From Cupriavidus sp. (GTDB taxonomy: Bacteria > Pseudomonadota > Gammaproteobacteria > Burkholderiales > Burkholderiaceae): 39,241 nucleotides of DNA. The notes beneath the pieces were generated by a model that saw only the letters and a list, made by a program, of their open reading frames with translations, was not told where the DNA came from and did not search any database. The stretch spans positions 1 to 39,241 of the forward strand of contig JAFAJB010000231.1 of the NCBI GenBank assembly GCA_019236395.1. Reading direction: 5' to 3'. Below, one piece after another: positions 22,504-31,272 of this stretch. The stretch's first letter is position 1; each line of letters opens with the position of its first letter. Made by a program: the position numbers and the translations under genes.

Positions 22504-23295
22504 ATGACAAGCACAACTTCTGGCACGCTCGCAGGAAAGACAGCCGTCGTCACCGGGTCGACGAGCGGGATCGGCCTTGGCATCGCAACTGCGCTTGCCA
22601 AGGCCGGCGCGAATATTTTGTTGAACGGCTTCGGTGATGCGCAACGCTACATCGCACATATGGAATCGCTCGGCGTGCGTGCCGCGCATCACGGCGCCGA
22701 CATGAGCAAGCCAGCCGAAGTCGAAGCCATGATCGCTTTCGCGATCGAGCAATTCGGTGCCGTCGACGTGCTGGTCAACAACGCTGGCATTCAGTACGTC
22801 GAGACTATCGAGAAGTTTCCGGCCGAGCGCTGGGACGCAATCATCGCCATCAATCTCAGCGCTACATTCCACGCCATGCGTGCCGCGCTCCCGACGATGC
22901 GTCAGCGCGGCTGGGGGCGCGTGATCAACATTGCGTCGGTCCACGGTCTGGTGGCATCGGTTGGCAAATCGGCATATGTTGCGGCAAAGCATGGCGTGGT
23001 CGGCCTGACTAAGGTCGCTGCGCTGGAAACTGCGCGCTCCGGCGTGACAGTCAACGCGATCTGCCCAGGCTGGGTACTGACCCCGCTCGTGCAAGAACAG
23101 ATCGACGCTCTTGCGACGCGTGATTCGGTGTCGCCAGAGGCCGCGGTGGTCAAACTGCTGGGCGAGAAGCAACCCTCTGCGCAATTCGTTACGCCGCAAC
23201 AGATTGGCGACCTCGCGGTTTTCCTGTGTTCCGATGCGGCGAGCGAGATGCGTGGCGCGGAATTCAAGATCGACGGCGGCTGGATCGCGCAGTAG
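22504..23295 (+). CDS. D-3-hydroxybutyrate dehydrogenase
   Basis: The 263-residue short-chain dehydrogenase shows TAVVTGSTSGIGLGIATALA (NAD-binding), DVLVNNAGIQYVETIEKFPA with the substrate-binding Gln of NNAGIQ, GWGRVINIASVHGLVASVGK (catalytic Ser and the HbdH-specific His), KSAYVAAKHGVVGLTK (catalytic Tyr and Lys) and NAICPGWVLTPLVQEQI. These are the diagnostic positions of HbdH, which oxidises (R)-3-hydroxybutyrate to acetoacetate in the cytosol. It follows the permease by 257 bp that hold no gene, so it may have its own promoter. The ribosome site is weak (AGGA). Confidence 0.88.
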   Translation: MTSTTSGTLAGKTAVVTGSTSGIGLGIATALAKAGANILLNGFGDAQRYIAHMESLGVRAAHHGADMSKPAEVEAMIAFAIEQFGAVDVLVNNAGIQYVETIEKFPAERWDAIIAINLSATFHAMRAALPTMRQRGWGRVINIASVHGLVASVGKSAYVAAKHGVVGLTKVAALETARSGVTVNAICPGWVLTPLVQEQIDALATRDSVSPEAAVVKLLGEKQPSAQFVTPQQIGDLAVFLCSDAASEMRGAEFKIDGGWIAQ

Positions 23296-23679
23296 GCGGT
23301 AGTGCATGCGATCGCGTCTTCAAAGGTAGTGTTCCGAATGTCGGCATGGTTTTCACCGAGAGCGCCGAGCGAAGCTTCTGCCCGACAATTGGTGGAAGCG
23401 GTGCTTTGTGTCGCTGGCGGCAGCGCGCGGGAAGGCTGTGGAGGCAATCTATTTTCTTTTCCCTTGGATTGGCAAGCTATTGATCTCTGGGATGGTGCAT
23501 CCCGCTTCGCCAAGCGAATCTGCAGCAAAGCGACCCTCCACTCATTGAACGATTGAACTTCCCGCCTCTGCTCTCGTAGCGGGCAACTCCGCCATGCGAA
23601 GGAGGCACGGGTACATCGCTTGAGCAGCCTATATATACAGCCACCCAAGTGGCAGGAAACCAAGAGGAGACACAACAAA
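23296..23679. other. 384-bp intergenic region
   Basis: No gene is supported here. Frames on both strands are short and lack family resemblance. The last part contains GAGGAGA (23665-23671), the ribosome site of the chemoreceptor that starts at 23680. No clear terminator or promoter was found. Confidence 0.4.
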
Positions 23680-25194
23680 ATGGGGAGAATACGTCAACGC
23701 TCTTTCAGAAGTAGATTGAGCATCGCGGCTGCTGTGCAGGTCGCGTTTTCGGCCGGCACTACTGCCATCGGGTTAGGAGTGCTACTGAAGACCCCAGGGG
23801 CAGCGGAATCGCATTTTTTGGGTGTACTGATCGTTGCTATCCAGACAGGCCTTACCGCATGTGCTGCGTGGTGGCTGATGCGCAAGATCGTTTATCCAAT
23901 CGAGCATATCGAAGACATTGCCAGAAATCTCGCTGCTGGCGATCTGACGAACATTGATTGGGATAAACCGGCAGGCGCCCTCTGCGAGCTTCAATCCGCA
24001 ATGCACGCTATTTCAGAGATCATCTTCAAGATAGTTCTCAACGTGCGCTCGGGTACCGCGGCGCTCGCAACGACCTCCGGCTTCATCTCCGCGGACAATA
24101 AAGCATTGCTGGAAAGCACTAACACCCAAGCCAGCGCGCTTGAGGCAACCGCCTCAACAATGGAGCAACTGACCGCCACGGTCCAGACGAACGCCACCAA
24201 CTCGGACGAAGCCTACAAGTTGTCCACCCAGGCCGCGGGAGCCGCTCAGAACGGCGGCGATGCGACGGCCAAGGTTGTCTCCACGATGACTTCAATCATG
24301 GAAGCATCGAAGCGTGTGGTCGAAATCATCTCTGTCATCGATAGCATCGCCTTTCAGACCAATATACTGGCCTTGAATGCCGCGGTCGAAGCGGCGCGTG
24401 CGGGCGAGCAGGGCCGTGGCTTTGCGGTCGTCGCTGGCGAAGTTCGGAGCCTAGCGCAGCGTAGTGCAAGCGCTGCCAAGGAAATCAAGGAGCTGATCAA
24501 TACTTCTGTCAGCCGCATCAACGACGGTAACGAACAGGTCTCAGACACGGGTGTCGTGATCAGCGACGTCGTTCGTAGCATCGAGAACCTGGCAAACCTC
24601 ATGGCTGATATTTCGGCGGCCACCAACGAGCAGAGTGCCGGCATCGTGGCCGTGAATGACGCTATGGCCAAGATCGACACCATGACGCAGAAAAATAACT
24701 CTCTCGTCGAAGAATCTGCCAAGACAGCGGTGAATCTCATTGAACAAGCCAACCACTTAGCAGGGCTTGTCGCGGGGATTAAGCTGGGCGCCAAGGAGTT
24801 CGGCAGTAAGGAAGAGGCAGTCGGCATGGTGAAAGAAGCGGTCCAGTTTGCCAGTGCGCACGGCACCGGTGCTTTAGTCGAAGAGGTACGACAGTTGAAC
24901 AAGGGACGCTTCATTGATCGCGATCTCTACTGCAGTATCTATGACTTGAGGGCAAATTGTCTGGCTAATGGAGCGAACCCACGGTACATCGGCATCAACG
25001 GCAACACGTTCAAAGACTCGGATGGCAAATTCTTCGTGAAGGAAATCGTCTCATCGGCAAATCGATCCGGCAGCGGCTGGGTCGACTACAAGCACCCACA
25101 CCCGTTGACGAGGGAGTTCCAGCCAAAGACGACCTACTTTGAGCGCGTCGGCGATATCGTTGTTTCGTGCGGGTTTTATACCCGGTCGAGGTAG
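23680..25194 (+). CDS. Methyl-accepting chemotaxis protein with a C-terminal cytoplasmic Cache-type domain
   Basis: The 504-residue protein has two N-terminal membrane helices (about 13-35 and 45-67) separated by only about ten residues, so no periplasmic ligand domain. A HAMP-like region follows ([20 protein letters not shown]), then the methyl-accepting coiled coil with the conserved tip [20 protein letters not shown] and [20 protein letters not shown]. After residue about 385 comes a single-Cache (sCache_2-like) domain: [59 protein letters not shown] and [15 protein letters not shown]. Such domains are normally periplasmic sensors. Here it must lie in the cytosol and would sense an internal small molecule. 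ATG 23680 with AGAGGAGA upstream is preferred to a TTG at 23620. It is the only intact one of three MCP sequences in the region. Confidence 0.9.
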   Translation: MGRIRQRSFRSRLSIAAAVQVAFSAGTTAIGLGVLLKTPGAAESHFLGVLIVAIQTGLTACAAWWLMRKIVYPIEHIEDIARNLAAGDLTNIDWDKPAGALCELQSAMHAISEIIFKIVLNVRSGTAALATTSGFISADNKALLESTNTQASALEATASTMEQLTATVQTNATNSDEAYKLSTQAAGAAQNGGDATAKVVSTMTSIMEASKRVVEIISVIDSIAFQTNILALNAAVEAARAGEQGRGFAVVAGEVRSLAQRSASAAKEIKELINTSVSRINDGNEQVSDTGVVISDVVRSIENLANLMADISAATNEQSAGIVAVNDAMAKIDTMTQKNNSLVEESAKTAVNLIEQANHLAGLVAGIKLGAKEFGSKEEAVGMVKEAVQFASAHGTGALVEEVRQLNKGRFIDRDLYCSIYDLRANCLANGANPRYIGINGNTFKDSDGKFFVKEIVSSANRSGSGWVDYKHPHPLTREFQPKTTYFERVGDIVVSCGFYTRSR

Positions 25195-25293
25195 TACGCC
25201 AATCTCAATAGGCTCGAACCCCGACAATGCGTGCAGCGCCGCCAAGGCCACTGGCGCGGTCCTTGAATATCAGTAAGGGAAGTCACACTCTAA

Positions 25294-25728
25294 ATGGGCG
25301 ATAGTCCTGCGATTAGTTTCAAGTCCATGAAGACTAAGCAGAATCTTGAGGCCGCCGAAGTGTCGAGGGAACCACGGCGTCGTCGGCGTCGGACCCCGCA
25401 AGAGAAGGTTTTGATCGTGCGGGAAACGTTCGAGGCTGAGGCGACTGTATCGGCAGTAGCACGACGGCACCAACTCAATTCGAGCCAGTTGTTCACTTGG
25501 CGCAAGCAATACCAGGAAGGGCGCCTCAACGCTGTGCCGGCTGACCAGACAGTGGGGCCGGCTTCTCTAGTTGCTGCCCTCAAGGAAATCCAGACGCTGC
25601 GGAGGCTCTTGGGCAAGAAGACGCTGGAGAACGAGCTTCTGCGTGAAGTGGCGGAGTATGGTCGGGGAGGAAATTGGCAGGATGGCGGCGGCCGGGTGCC
25701 GCTGCCGGATGGTGTGGATCCGACTTGA
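25294..25728 (+). mobile_element. IS3-family (IS2 group) transposase OrfA without OrfB
   Basis: The frame encodes a helix-turn-helix OrfA much like InsC of IS2: [55 protein letters not shown] and [20 protein letters not shown] followed by [10 protein letters not shown]. After EYGR the sequence departs from the usual KKWIAHAPLLP ending, and the overlapping OrfB (DDE transposase) is missing. By about 25785 the sequence is already that of a binding-protein gene fragment. No terminal inverted repeats could be identified. This is an inactive IS remnant that probably caused the deletion on its right side. Confidence 0.82.
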
Positions 25729-25784
25729 AGTGCTGCAGCGCGGAGGCATGCGAGAGGGGGCATTTAGACGCTGCGCACGACGGC

Positions 25785-25947
25785 GCCGTCATCACGCTGC
25801 TCGCGTCAGAGCATTCATAAGCAGTCGAAGCGTTTGGCGCGCGGGACATCAGTGGCGTGTACGTGCATTACGAATGCAGTAACCATTGGGGACCACAATT
25901 TTGTGGCGGTTGCGATGCTTGGACCCAACGGGCGCATTGTGAGTTGA
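25785..25947 (+). pseudogene. 3' fragment of a branched-chain-amino-acid-type binding-protein gene
   Basis: Across one frameshift, the sequence encodes EAFGARDISGVYVHYE and then HNFVAVAMLGPNGRIVS-stop. This corresponds closely to the last 40 residues of the intact binding protein at 30003-31154 (EAFGTRDFGGVQVHYD ... YIGVAMIGANGHIVS-stop). The rest of the gene, more than 300 codons, is missing to the left, where the IS2-like orfA ends. It shows that a paralogue of the 30003 gene once followed the intact chemoreceptor. Confidence 0.75.
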
Positions 25948-26080
25948 TGCTGCATTTGGCTTGTCGAGGAGAAACCCCAACTCCAGAGCGGCATGTGATT
26001 GCCGTTTCCCAATGGGCTGTACGCGAGGGCGCGGCCCGTGTTGCACTGGGCAAACCTTATGGAGACGCCAACCAAAGAAA

Positions 26081-26440
26081 ATGATGGAAAAGAAACGCCT
26101 GACCTTGAATGCGAAGCTGTACGCCACGCTCGCGCTGCTGTGGATTGGTTTGATTGTGCTGCTGGCGGTTGGCCTGTTGGCCAACCGCGCCACCATGATG
26201 AATGAGAAACGCCTGGATCTGCAGCATCAGGTCGAAAGTGCCGTCGCAGTAGTCAAGTCGTATCAGGAGCGCGCCGCCAGGCAAGCCATATCGGTGGAGG
26301 ATGCCAAGCACGCCGCGCTGGAAGCACTGCGGCCAATTCGTTATGGCAAGAGTGGCTATATGGCGGTGGCGGATTCGACCCAGTGCTGCGCCTGCTGCCT
26401 GTCAAATCCTCTGCAGAGAATCAGCCGCTCCGCAGCCTGA
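26081..26440 (+). pseudogene. N-terminal fragment of a Cache-type chemoreceptor (MCP)
   Basis: The frame begins MMEKKRLTLNAKLYATLALL with a first membrane helix, then the periplasmic sCache_2 start: ANRATMMNEKRLDLQHQVES, AVAVVKSYQERAARQAISVE and LRPIRYGKSGYMAVADSTQ. Similarity stops at about 26385 in the middle of the Cache domain, and the frame ends in unrelated sequence at 26440. The HAMP and signalling domains are missing. A decayed MCP 3' piece occurs at 29602-29830 in the same orientation. The araC-esterase pair lies exactly between the two, so both may be halves of one disrupted gene. Confidence 0.75.
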
Positions 26441-26480
26441 ACGATCCCAGGACTGCAGCAACGGGGACAGAGCGCGAAGG

Positions 26481-26502
26481 CGGCGTGGCATCCACCACGC
26501 CG
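26481..26502 (-). terminator. Hairpin after the AraC-family gene
   Basis: A perfect 8-bp inverted repeat, CGGCGTGG (26481-26488) and CCACGCCG (26495-26502), has a 6-nt loop and stands 18 nt beyond the stop of the minus-strand regulator gene. No U-run follows, so it may act only as an RNA 3'-end stabiliser or a weak terminator. Confidence 0.45.
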
Positions 26503-26519
26503 TGCCGTGGCTATCCCAT

Positions 26520-27545
26520 CTATGCTCGCGCGAGTTGCAATTCCCGATACTGACTGGGAGGCATGCCAAACCAGCGTTTGCATGCCCGGAAGAAATTGCT
26601 CTCATCGACAAAGCCGAGCATGTACGAAATCTCGGCCAGTGGATAGTGCTGGTCTGCCAGGTGTTTGCGCGCGAGCTCTCGTCGGGTTTCGTCCAGCAAC
26701 TGGGCGAACGAAGTCCGTTCTGCGTGCAGGCGCCGTTGCAAAGTGCGGTCGGTAATTGCCAGCTCTGTTGCGATCTCCACGCGACGAGGCTCCCCAAGAT
26801 GCAACCGCCGCAGGATCTCCCGGCGCACGCGATGACGAATGCTAAGGGTTCCCAATTCTGCCGAACGCTCTTGCAGCAGGCGTTCATGCATCGCAAGCAG
26901 GGACGGGTTGTGCGATGGAACCGGCGCAGTAAGGTCGTTGCGCGCCAGAAGCAGCCGGGTGTATGCGCAGTCGAAATGGATCGGACAGTCGAATGCCAGT
27001 TGATGACGGGCCGCATCAGTTGGCTGCGGAAAGACAGATTCTGCACGTAGCGGTTTGACCTGGCGGCGCGTGATCCACTCGCAGGTGACGAGCAGAGAGA
27101 GCAGTCCATATTCCTGCCGTTGCCGGGGTACGCGCAGCGAGTTGCCGATATGGCCCAAAACCAACCAGCAGTCGCCGCCTTGGGGCTGCAACTCGAAGGT
27201 GGCAGTGTCGGAAATCAGGGCCAGATATTGGGAAAATTTATCAAGCCCTGTCCGAAGGTCAGGGCTTGATAGCATCGCATACCCCACGACATCGAAGTTC
27301 ACGTATGCGGCGGCCAGGCGGCGATCCAATCCGAGCGTCGGGTTCCCGGACCACGCCACGGCAAGCTCCCAGAGCCTTGTCACCTGGTCCGTGTCAAAGC
27401 GTGCGTCTGGGGCATCGAGCAAGGCCTTTTCAATGCCGACCTCGGCGAGCAGCCGGGGCACATCCAACCCCTGCGATGCGAACATGTTGGTGACGCCCTT
27501 GAGCCATGCGGACGAACTGGTTCGCGTCTGAGTAGCTGCTGGCAT
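26520..27545 (-). CDS. AraC-family transcriptional regulator
   Basis: The 341-residue protein has an N-terminal arabinose-binding-like domain of the PF12625 type (WLKGVTNMFASQGLDVPRLL, LWELAVAWSGNPTLGLDRRL, YVNFDVVGYAMLSSPDLRTG) and a C-terminal AraC double helix-turn-helix at about residues 240-340 (LAITDRTLQRRLHAERTSFA, YPLAEISYMLGFVDESNFFR, ACKRWFGMPPSQYREL). ATG 27545 is preferred over a TTG five codons upstream. It is divergent from the esterase gene with about 155 bp between start codons, the classical layout for a regulator and its target. The likely inducer is an ester or its product. Confidence 0.88.
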   Translation of the reverse strand: MPAATQTRTSSSAWLKGVTNMFASQGLDVPRLLAEVGIEKALLDAPDARFDTDQVTRLWELAVAWSGNPTLGLDRRLAAAYVNFDVVGYAMLSSPDLRTGLDKFSQYLALISDTATFELQPQGGDCWLVLGHIGNSLRVPRQRQEYGLLSLLVTCEWITRRQVKPLRAESVFPQPTDAARHQLAFDCPIHFDCAYTRLLLARNDLTAPVPSHNPSLLAMHERLLQERSAELGTLSIRHRVRREILRRLHLGEPRRVEIATELAITDRTLQRRLHAERTSFAQLLDETRRELARKHLADQHYPLAEISYMLGFVDESNFFRACKRWFGMPPSQYRELQLARA

Positions 27546-27700
27546 GGTGCGGTCAGTCAATTGGCTACGTAGGGATAGTGGCCGGTGATCGTCTGATATC
27601 TAGACTTTCCGGTGATGAGGAAACACGCAACCGCGTGAATGATTTCAAGCGAATTCACCACAAAGGGCAAGCTCAGACTTACCCGCATGAGGAGGCAAGA

Positions 27701-29446
27701 GTGACATCTACCTGCAGGTTAACTTCGGCGATGGGCGTATGCCTGGCGCTGCTACTGGGAGCGTGTGGCACATCCGGCGACGCGCCAGAGGATGCCGTTG
27801 GCAATTCCGCCAGCCCTCCGCCGCCAGTGCTGCAGACGACCCAGTATGGAAAAGTCCAAGGCATTGACGATTCCGCGAACACAGGTACCTATTCGTGGAA
27901 GGGCGTTCCCTTTGCCAAGCCACCCGTTGGTGCGTTGCGCTGGAAGGCACCTGTGGAGCCGGATCCTTGGTCCGGCACGTTGGCCACCCAGAAGTTTGGC
28001 AACGCATGCATCCAGAATGGCCGAATCTACGGGCCAGGTTCCAACAACACTTACGATGGGACCATCGCGGCGACCCTGAACACTCCGGTCGGCAGCGAAG
28101 ATTGCCTGACGCTGAACGTCTGGCGCCCGGCAGGCAACGCCACCAACCTGCCAGTCATCTTCTTCGTCTATGGCGGCAGCAACATTTCCGGCTATTCGGC
28201 TGACCCAGTGTACGACGGAGCGGCACTGGCAAAGGGAGCGAACGCCGTCGTGGTCACGACCAACTACCGTCTTGGTGTACTCGGCTTCCTCAACGTGCCG
28301 CAGCTCAAGACGGGCACGGATAGCGCCACCGATTCTGGCAATTTCGCACTACTGGACATCGTCCAGGCGCTCAAATTCGTCAAGAACAACATCGGCTCGT
28401 TCGGCGGCGATCCAGGTAACGTTACCCTGATGGGTCAATCTGCCGGCGCCATCAATACTTGGGCATTGCTCACTTCCCCCCTTGCGACGGGCCTCTTCCA
28501 CAAGGCTGTTCCGCTGAGCGGCGGCATTTCGCTGGCAACGGATCTGCCGCCAGGAATGATTCCCTTGCTCAATCCGGCATCGAAATACCTGACTCAGGGC
28601 GGTGCGTTGCTGGACTCGCTGCTGATCGCAGATGGGCTTGCGACGGATACGACCTCGGCCCAAACGTACATCGCGACCCAGACTAATGAGCAGATTGCAG
28701 CTTATCTGCGCAGCAAGAGCGCGGGTGTGATATTGACGACGGTCCTGTCAGACGGTCTAACGGGGTCGGGCCCAATTCCTGACGGTTTCGTCATTCCGGT
28801 CGATCCGATTGCAGCAATTGCGGCGGGCAACTACAACAAGGTGCCTGTGCTGGCAGGCAACACGGCTGACGAAGGCAAACTCTTTGCCCCGTACCTGACC
28901 CTGCTCGGTGGCCCGCCCGGTATCAAGATCAGCGATGCCGTGCGATTCGACCTGATGGCTGGTTTCAACCCGGACGCCGTGTCAACCCTGACGGCGGGAG
29001 ATATTCTCGATCCGGCCTATCTTCCCGTCACCGCGCCGAGCACCGGCTACAACGCAAAGACTGCGCTATTGACCAGCGTGTTTACGTCGCCGAGCCGCGA
29101 CAATGCGCTCAACACGCTGATCACGCAGCAGCCCAATGTCTGGCATTACCAGTTCAACTGGGCGCAGGAACCGGCGCCATGGCAAGATGTCTATGGTGCC
29201 GCTCACGTCTTCGACCTGCCGTTCCTGTTCGGCAATTTCGGACCGTCCCTGTTCTCCAATGTGATAAGCAGCACGGCCAACAAACCTGGTCGCCTTGCCC
29301 TATCCTCCGCAATGATGGCTAGCCTTGCCGCTTTCGTACGTACGGGCGACCCAAACAATGCTTCGCTCGGAACCGCATGGCAGCCATGGCCGCATCAGAT
29401 CATCTTTGACGCGACCCTGACCCAAGCCAACATTTCTTCCCAGTGA
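27701..29446 (+). CDS. Carboxylesterase type B lipoprotein
   Basis: The 581-residue enzyme starts at GTG 27701 behind GAGGAGG and has a lipoprotein signal (SAMGVCLALLLGACGTSG, lipobox LGAC), so it should be exported and membrane-anchored. The alpha/beta-hydrolase fold of type B carboxylesterases is clear: GKVQGIDDSANTGTYSWKGV and PFAKPPVGALRWKAP at the N-terminus, SEDCLTLNVWRP, PVIFFVYGGSNISGY (oxyanion hole) and nucleophile GQSAG with Ser247. AGNTADEG probably holds the acidic residue and GAAHVFDLPFLFGN the histidine. Substrate is unknown. The divergent AraC-type gene probably controls it. The frame is open further upstream, but the signal peptide fixes the start. Confidence 0.9.
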   Translation: MTSTCRLTSAMGVCLALLLGACGTSGDAPEDAVGNSASPPPPVLQTTQYGKVQGIDDSANTGTYSWKGVPFAKPPVGALRWKAPVEPDPWSGTLATQKFGNACIQNGRIYGPGSNNTYDGTIAATLNTPVGSEDCLTLNVWRPAGNATNLPVIFFVYGGSNISGYSADPVYDGAALAKGANAVVVTTNYRLGVLGFLNVPQLKTGTDSATDSGNFALLDIVQALKFVKNNIGSFGGDPGNVTLMGQSAGAINTWALLTSPLATGLFHKAVPLSGGISLATDLPPGMIPLLNPASKYLTQGGALLDSLLIADGLATDTTSAQTYIATQTNEQIAAYLRSKSAGVILTTVLSDGLTGSGPIPDGFVIPVDPIAAIAAGNYNKVPVLAGNTADEGKLFAPYLTLLGGPPGIKISDAVRFDLMAGFNPDAVSTLTAGDILDPAYLPVTAPSTGYNAKTALLTSVFTSPSRDNALNTLITQQPNVWHYQFNWAQEPAPWQDVYGAAHVFDLPFLFGNFGPSLFSNVISSTANKPGRLALSSAMMASLAAFVRTGDPNNASLGTAWQPWPHQIIFDATLTQANISSQ

Positions 29447-29453
29447 CATCCTC

Positions 29454-29501
29454 CCCTCCCTCGGCCCTCGATCACCCCCTTTCGGTGAGTCAGAGGGAGG
29501 G
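29454..29501 (+). terminator. Hairpin after the esterase gene
   Basis: CCCTCCCTC (29454-29462) pairs with GAGGGAGGG (29493-29501), with an inner TCACC/GGTGA stem. It begins 8 nt after the esterase stop codon. The trailing sequence CATTTCTTCC is only moderately T-rich. Confidence 0.6.
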
Positions 29502-29601
29502 CATTTCTTCCAGAATGGGGGCGGCAATACTCCGATTGCACGCGCCGTTCCGGGATCAGCGGCGCGCCATTCGGAATAAGGAGCAATCTGCAAGACCTTG
29601 C

Positions 29602-29830
29602 TCGAAGCGGATTGTCGAGGTCATTTCCGTCATTGAGGCATCGCTTCCATGGTGGGAGAACCCAACAAAACAGGCGCGCATTTGATTGAGCAGGCAAAGC
29701 ATCTATCGACTGCCGTGTCCGTCATCAAGCTCGACGCCAGTGCTCCCGAGGTGATGCCACAGAGATGGTGAAGAAGACGGCCGATTGCGCACGTGCACAC
29801 GGCACAGACGTTCTCGCGCCTCCGTCAGCT
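29602..29830 (+). pseudogene. Decayed 3' fragment of a chemoreceptor (MCP)
   Basis: Three short stretches in shifting frames match the MCP at 23680. SKRIVEVISVIEA (29602-29640) corresponds to its [12 protein letters not shown]. After a jump, MVGEPNKTGAHLIEQAKHLS then TAVSVIKLDAS corresponds to [20 protein letters not shown] and its continuation. EMVKKTADCARAHGTDVL corresponds to [18 protein letters not shown]. The highly conserved tip between the first two pieces has been deleted and at least two frameshifts are present. It ends about 170 bp before the intact binding-protein gene at 30003, repeating the MCP-then-binding-protein order seen at 23.7-25.9 kb. Confidence 0.7.
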
Positions 29831-30002
29831 ATGTGACGCAGGTTATCGGCCGTGGCCGGAGCCACTATGCTCTAAATGGCATGTGGTACGAATTATCGTG
29901 GGCAGCCATTCGCGTCATCATCAGGGTTTTTCGGCATTTCCGAAGCGCACGACTTTCCACGACACTCCCGACACAACTAATAGAGAGCAATGGGGGGCGC
30001 TT

Positions 30003-31154
30003 ATGAATCGCAGGCAGTTCATTTGCAGTTCGGTAATGCTTGCCGGTGCGACGATGCAGGCGCCAATTGCCCGTGCAGTAGAACGAGGAGTGCACGCAGA
30101 CAAAATAATCTTCGGGCAGTCGGTCGGCTTTGACAGTATCTGGGGCTCCGGATATCGGAATTACACTGATGGCCTGCTTGCCTATTTCAACTACATCAAT
30201 GCGAAAGGCGGTGTCCAGGGCCGCAAGCTGGAACTCAAGCACTTGGAGGACAACTACGTCCCAGAGAAAACCGCTGCCAACGTGAAGCAATTCCTGCGGG
30301 ACGACGTATTTGGACTGGCCTGCCTGGGCGGCACCGGCAATACGGTCGCAGCCTTGCCATTGATCGAGCAGTACCGATTGCCAAGCGTGGGCACGCTGAC
30401 AGGTGCTGCGGCAGTGCGCAAGGCGGGTGCTCCGTTGTTTCACACGCGGGCCGCCTATGACAAGGAAGTGACGAAGATGATCCAGCACGCGGTTACCGTC
30501 GGGCTCAAGCGCGTTGCGATCGTTCATCAGGACAACGCTTTCGGTGCTGCCTGTGCGCAATCCGCGCACGAGGCTGCGCAAAGAACCGGCGCACAAATTG
30601 TTGCGGTCATCCCGCATAACGTCCAGGGCGACGATATCGACATGGTTGTCGATCAGATCCATCGGGCCAATCCGCAGACCACGCTGCTTTTTACTTCGCC
30701 GCAATCGGTAGCTGACATGCTGGTTCGCTACCAAGCCAAACATGGGCCGCTGCCCCTGCCGCAGCCCTGGATTCTCTCTGTCACCACGGCAAAGACCGTA
30801 TTCGAAAAAGCCGGCCCGCTGTCGCGTGGCGTTGCCATTACACAAGTCGTCCCCGGTCCTAACGAGAGTACGCAGCCGTTGGTTCGGGAGTTTCGCGAAA
30901 TCAACGACAGATTTGGCGTCAAGACCAACCAGACCTATGAAGCGATCGAAGGCTTCCTGACGGCCAAGGTGATTGTGGAGGGACTACGCGCATGCGGGCC
31001 CACCCCGACACGCGAGCGGTTTATCAGCAGCCTCGAGGCATTTGGGACGCGCGATTTTGGTGGCGTGCAGGTGCATTACGACGGCAACGAACATGCGGGC
31101 CTTGATTACATCGGTGTCGCGATGATCGGGGCCAACGGACACATTGTGAGCTGA
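30003..31154 (+). CDS. ABC-type (branched-chain amino acid / amide family) substrate-binding protein, orphan
   Basis: The 383-residue protein starts MNRRQFICSSVMLAGATMQA, a signal peptide with a twin-arginine-like RRQF motif and likely cleavage after ARA. It then follows the Leu/Ile/Val-binding (Periplasmic_binding_6) pattern: GQSVGFDSIWGSGYRNYTDG, YFNYINAKGGVQGRKLELKH, ACLGGTGNTVAALPLIEQYR, HQDNAFGAACAQSAHEAAQR and TYEAIEGFLTAKVIVEGLRA. It carries no ABC partner of its own, and a second binding protein with a full transporter starts 118 bp downstream. Because a chemoreceptor remnant stands directly upstream, and a paralogous fragment follows the intact MCP at 23680, it may feed a chemoreceptor. 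Ligand unknown. Confidence 0.87.
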   Translation: MNRRQFICSSVMLAGATMQAPIARAVERGVHADKIIFGQSVGFDSIWGSGYRNYTDGLLAYFNYINAKGGVQGRKLELKHLEDNYVPEKTAANVKQFLRDDVFGLACLGGTGNTVAALPLIEQYRLPSVGTLTGAAAVRKAGAPLFHTRAAYDKEVTKMIQHAVTVGLKRVAIVHQDNAFGAACAQSAHEAAQRTGAQIVAVIPHNVQGDDIDMVVDQIHRANPQTTLLFTSPQSVADMLVRYQAKHGPLPLPQPWILSVTTAKTVFEKAGPLSRGVAITQVVPGPNESTQPLVREFREINDRFGVKTNQTYEAIEGFLTAKVIVEGLRACGPTPTRERFISSLEAFGTRDFGGVQVHYDGNEHAGLDYIGVAMIGANGHIVS

Positions 31155-31272
31155 AACGGCGAGGGTTTCCGGTGACATCGGTGCGCGATTGCCCGCGGAT
31201 TTTGCCCACACGTCCGCAACGCCCGTGACAGGCAGAAGGGCCAACGAGATTCAACGAGAGAGGAGACAACCC

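Noticed and set aside
24354-24914. 186-codon minus-strand frame inside the chemoreceptor
   Set aside because: Shadow of the conserved MCP signalling domain on the opposite strand.
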